From positions 2,456,001-2,520,000 of the forward strand of contig JIAB01000001.1 in NCBI GenBank assembly GCA_000687975.1: 64,000 nt of DNA, given 5' to 3'. Positions 62,313-64,000 of the stretch are shown here, in pieces. The translations under genes were made by a program, and so were the position numbers. Within the stretch, counting starts at the first letter, position 1. Each line of letters opens with the position of its first letter. Below the pieces are notes generated by a model. That model saw only the letters and a list, made by a program, of their open reading frames with translations. It was not told the origin of the DNA and did not search any database. This stretch comes from Lachnospiraceae bacterium AC2031. Lineage in GTDB: Bacteria > Bacillota > Clostridia > Lachnospirales > Lachnospiraceae.

Positions 62313-62336
62313 GGTGTAGCGGGGGGTCGTTACACC
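62313..62336 (+). promoter_or_regulatory. Leader hairpin before the major pilin ribosome site
   Basis: GGTGTAGCG (62313-62321) pairs with CGTTACACC (62328-62336), one pair being G-U, around a loop of five G and one T. It ends 14 bases before the AAAGGAGG ribosome site and may stabilise this abundant mRNA or regulate its translation. Confidence 0.5.
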
Positions 62337-62364
62337 AAAGAAAAAATAAAGGAGGACTTAGCTT

Positions 62365-62796
62365 ATGAAGAAGAATAATAAAGGTTTTACACTCGTTGAA
62401 CTCATTGTTGTATTAGTTATTTTGGCAATCCTTGCTGCGATTCTTGTTCCAGCACTTCTTGGATATATTGACAAGGCTCGTGAGGGTCAGTACGCAGAGG
62501 AAGCTCATTCTATTCTTGTAGCTGCTCAGGGATATGAGACAGAGCAGTATGCAAAGAGTGGTGGTGCTTTTGAGAATGGTGCAGGAACTGATAAACAGAA
62601 ATTAGTTGATTATATTAATAAGATTGTTGATCCTACAAAGGTTTCATCTATCTCAGTTACAGCAGCTGGTACTGAAAGCCATAGTGCATTTACAATTAAG
62701 ACAGTTGAGTCTGTTACATTTAAGTCACAGGATGGAAAGACTGGTACTATGAAGTTTGATGGTTCAACATGGACTATTGAAACACCATTCCAGTAA
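62365..62796 (+). CDS. pilA: Major type IV pilin
   Basis: The 143-residue prepilin has a six-residue leader, MKKNNKG being the cleavage end, then FTLVELIVVLVILAILAAILV with Glu at +5 of the mature protein. A polar helix (GYIDKAREGQYAEEAHSILVAAQ) and a small mostly beta C-terminal domain follow; there is no disulfide pair. It is the only normal-sized canonical pilin here and has its own promoter, a strong AAAGGAGG site and its own terminator, all consistent with the main fibre subunit. The helix is closely similar to the N-termini of the two giant pilin-like proteins, so co-assembly is likely. Confidence 0.92.
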   Translation: MKKNNKGFTLVELIVVLVILAILAAILVPALLGYIDKAREGQYAEEAHSILVAAQGYETEQYAKSGGAFENGAGTDKQKLVDYINKIVDPTKVSSISVTAAGTESHSAFTIKTVESVTFKSQDGKTGTMKFDGSTWTIETPFQ

Positions 62797-62843
62797 AAGG
62801 ATTGTAGTTGATTTGATAATGGACGCTATATAGATTATTTTTA

Positions 62844-62878
62844 ATAACTCGTCGGATTTTCCGACGAGTTATTTTTTT
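62844..62878 (+). terminator. Terminator of the major pilin gene
   Basis: A perfect 12-bp stem (62844-62855 with 62861-62872) and five-base loop lead into seven T residues, the first of which is the last paired base. Confidence 0.93.
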
Positions 62879-62883
62879 GTTTG

Positions 62884-62892
62884 TGATATAAT
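62884..62892 (+). promoter_or_regulatory. Extended -10 promoter of the YfhO-like gene
   Basis: TGATATAAT contains a perfect TATAAT with the TGn extension, 36 bases before the ATG at 62928. No -35 is evident. Confidence 0.6.
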
Positions 62893-62927
62893 AGATCTAT
62901 ATTATAAAAAGGAACAGTGGAGCTTAC

Positions 62928-64000
62928 ATGTCGAAGAATACGAAGCTTAATAGATATGTTATATTTTCGTTTATAGTACCTTTAATAGTAATTGGTCTGG
63001 GTTTGTGTTTCGGGGGCTTTTTACCGTTTGGATTAAAAGATATTCTTACTGCCAGCGGTAACGAATCCATGATTCCATACTATTATGAGATGTGGGATGC
63101 TTTTCATTCTGGACATCTTTTCTTTTTTAGTTCAAAGACTGGAAGTGGGTATGACTTTTCAACTGTGATTACATATTATCTGTCAGATCCAATCAACATG
63201 GTGGTTATGTTGTTTCCTAAGTCTATGATTCTTCCTGTTCTAAATATTCTTTTCGCTTTTAAGGCATGTTTGTCTGGTACTTTCTTTTATCTATATTTAT
63301 CTAAACGGGGTGAGGATGGTAATGAGGTTCTGAAACTCGCTTTATCAGTTGCATATGCATTATCTGGATGTGCATTAGGTTGCGGGCTGGATATTACTGT
63401 AACCTCAGTCTTTATGTTATTCCCATTAGTTATGGTTGGACTTGAAAAACTGCATAGGGGTGAGAAGCCATTTGCTTATATAGGCTTCATGTCTGTATGT
63501 GTTTTCTGCAGCTTTAGATTAGCTGTTGTTGTTTGGTTGTTCACCATAATGTATTCGGTTTCTCTGGGATTTTCGGATGTGAAACATTTTGTTTCGGTCG
63601 CTATTTCCAAGCTATTCTCTGATATTATCGTGGCTGGGATTGGTTCAGTTGTGATAATCAATAATCTATCTAGTTCTTTCTTTAGAAATGACTATAGTCT
63701 ATATTTTCCTGAGCTGAGAATGCTTAAATCGGGAACTGAAATCATAAAGAGTTTATTTGTTGATCAGTATGTGGGTGTTATTGTTCTGATTCTAGCTCTT
63801 TTGTTTTTTGTTAATTCGAAGATTTCATTTTGGAAGAGACTCAGATTTGGACTATTTGGCTTATTCCTGCTTATGTCAGGTTTCGTTTCTACACCAAATT
63901 ATCTGATAAGTGGATTAACCAAGTCTTTAGCGGGTAAAACTTCTGTAGGATTTGTATTTCTGGTATTATTGCTCAGCTTTGAAGCACTTACTAATCTGAA
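62928..64000 (+). CDS. YfhO-like polytopic membrane protein, N-terminal part (3' end outside window)
   Basis: The frame opens at the ATG at 62928 and stays open to the window edge, 357 codons. It encodes many hydrophobic helices. The first outer loop (GNESMIPYYYEMWDAFHSG), then SSKTGSGYDFSTVITYYLSDPIN and NILFAFKACLSGTFFYLYL, are typical of YfhO-family glycosyltransferase-like membrane proteins, which in Bacillus are needed for sugar decoration of lipoteichoic acid. The mature proteins have 800 or more residues, so more than half is missing. GTGGAG before the ATG supports the start. It has its own promoter and is not part of the pilus operon. Confidence 0.85.
   Translation, partial: MSKNTKLNRYVIFSFIVPLIVIGLGLCFGGFLPFGLKDILTASGNESMIPYYYEMWDAFHSGHLFFFSSKTGSGYDFSTVITYYLSDPINMVVMLFPKSMILPVLNILFAFKACLSGTFFYLYLSKRGEDGNEVLKLALSVAYALSGCALGCGLDITVTSVFMLFPLVMVGLEKLHRGEKPFAYIGFMSVCVFCSFRLAVVVWLFTIMYSVSLGFSDVKHFVSVAISKLFSDIIVAGIGSVVIINNLSSSFFRNDYSLYFPELRMLKSGTEIIKSLFVDQYVGVIVLILALLFFVNSKISFWKRLRFGLFGLFLLMSGFVSTPNYLISGLTKSLAGKTSVGFVFLVLLLSFEALTNL

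Overview
The window reads as chromosomal DNA of an AT-rich, obligately anaerobic Firmicute, most likely a Lachnospiraceae member of the Butyrivibrio/Lachnospira/Roseburia kind. The signs are a phosphate butyryltransferase-butyrate kinase pair, a SecDF fusion, a YRD-type Ser/Thr kinase next to FHA proteins, Gram-positive prepilin genes, good Shine-Dalgarno sites, several TTG starts and extended -10 promoters of the form TGnTAAAAT. The family call is inference from gene content. No rRNA, tRNA, CRISPR array, insertion sequence or prophage was seen.

Layout. (1) 1-4537: end of ptb, buk, a MraY-like transferase, aroD, a terminator, then an opposing Gfo/Idh/MocA oxidoreductase. (2) 4538-8860: a heterodimeric ABC exporter whose two genes are each preceded by an unusual block of DNA hairpins. 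(3) 8879-11094: a DtxR-type metal regulator divergent from a small Cys-rich membrane protein, with paired operator-like sites between them, then an HD-GYP protein. (4) 11104-17113: NagZ-like hexosaminidase, AlaA aminotransferase, an IspD/TarI-like cytidylyltransferase with an SDR enzyme, and MltG. (5) 17175-31544: a phospho-signalling island of two FHA proteins, a PP2C phosphatase, a membrane Ser/Thr kinase with a TPR-like outer domain, a membrane protein whose cytosolic tail repeats a T-x-x-L motif eight times, and a 2027-residue Ig-repeat surface protein, closed by one terminator. (6) 31567-40051: HAD phosphatase, secreted NlpC/P60 protein, SecDF, Apt, RelA/SpoT and a metallo-beta-lactamase-fold hydrolase. 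(7) 40053-62878: a type IV pilus locus. (8) 62928 to the end: start of a YfhO-like membrane protein.

The pilus locus is the most unusual part. It opens with two giant proteins, 1998 and 2472 residues, that each begin with a normal class III prepilin signal and continue into adhesin-like repeats (BspA/DUF285 leucine-rich repeats in the first, about 20 GLUG repeats in the second). Minor pilins, a prepilin-peptidase-like protein that has only the cysteine/methylase domain, PilC, a PilM-PilN fusion, PilO and PilB follow. A near-consensus promoter overlaps the stop of the peptidase-like gene, so the assembly machinery can be expressed apart from the adhesins. The ordinary major pilin gene lies last, behind its own promoter and structured leader. 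My reading is a pilus that carries giant repeat adhesins as rare or tip subunits.

The second candidate system is the FHA/kinase/phosphatase island. Kinase domain, FHA proteins and the T-x-x-L tail would all lie in the cytosol, so the kinase could write, the phosphatase erase and the FHA proteins read marks on a membrane scaffold linked genetically to a giant surface protein.
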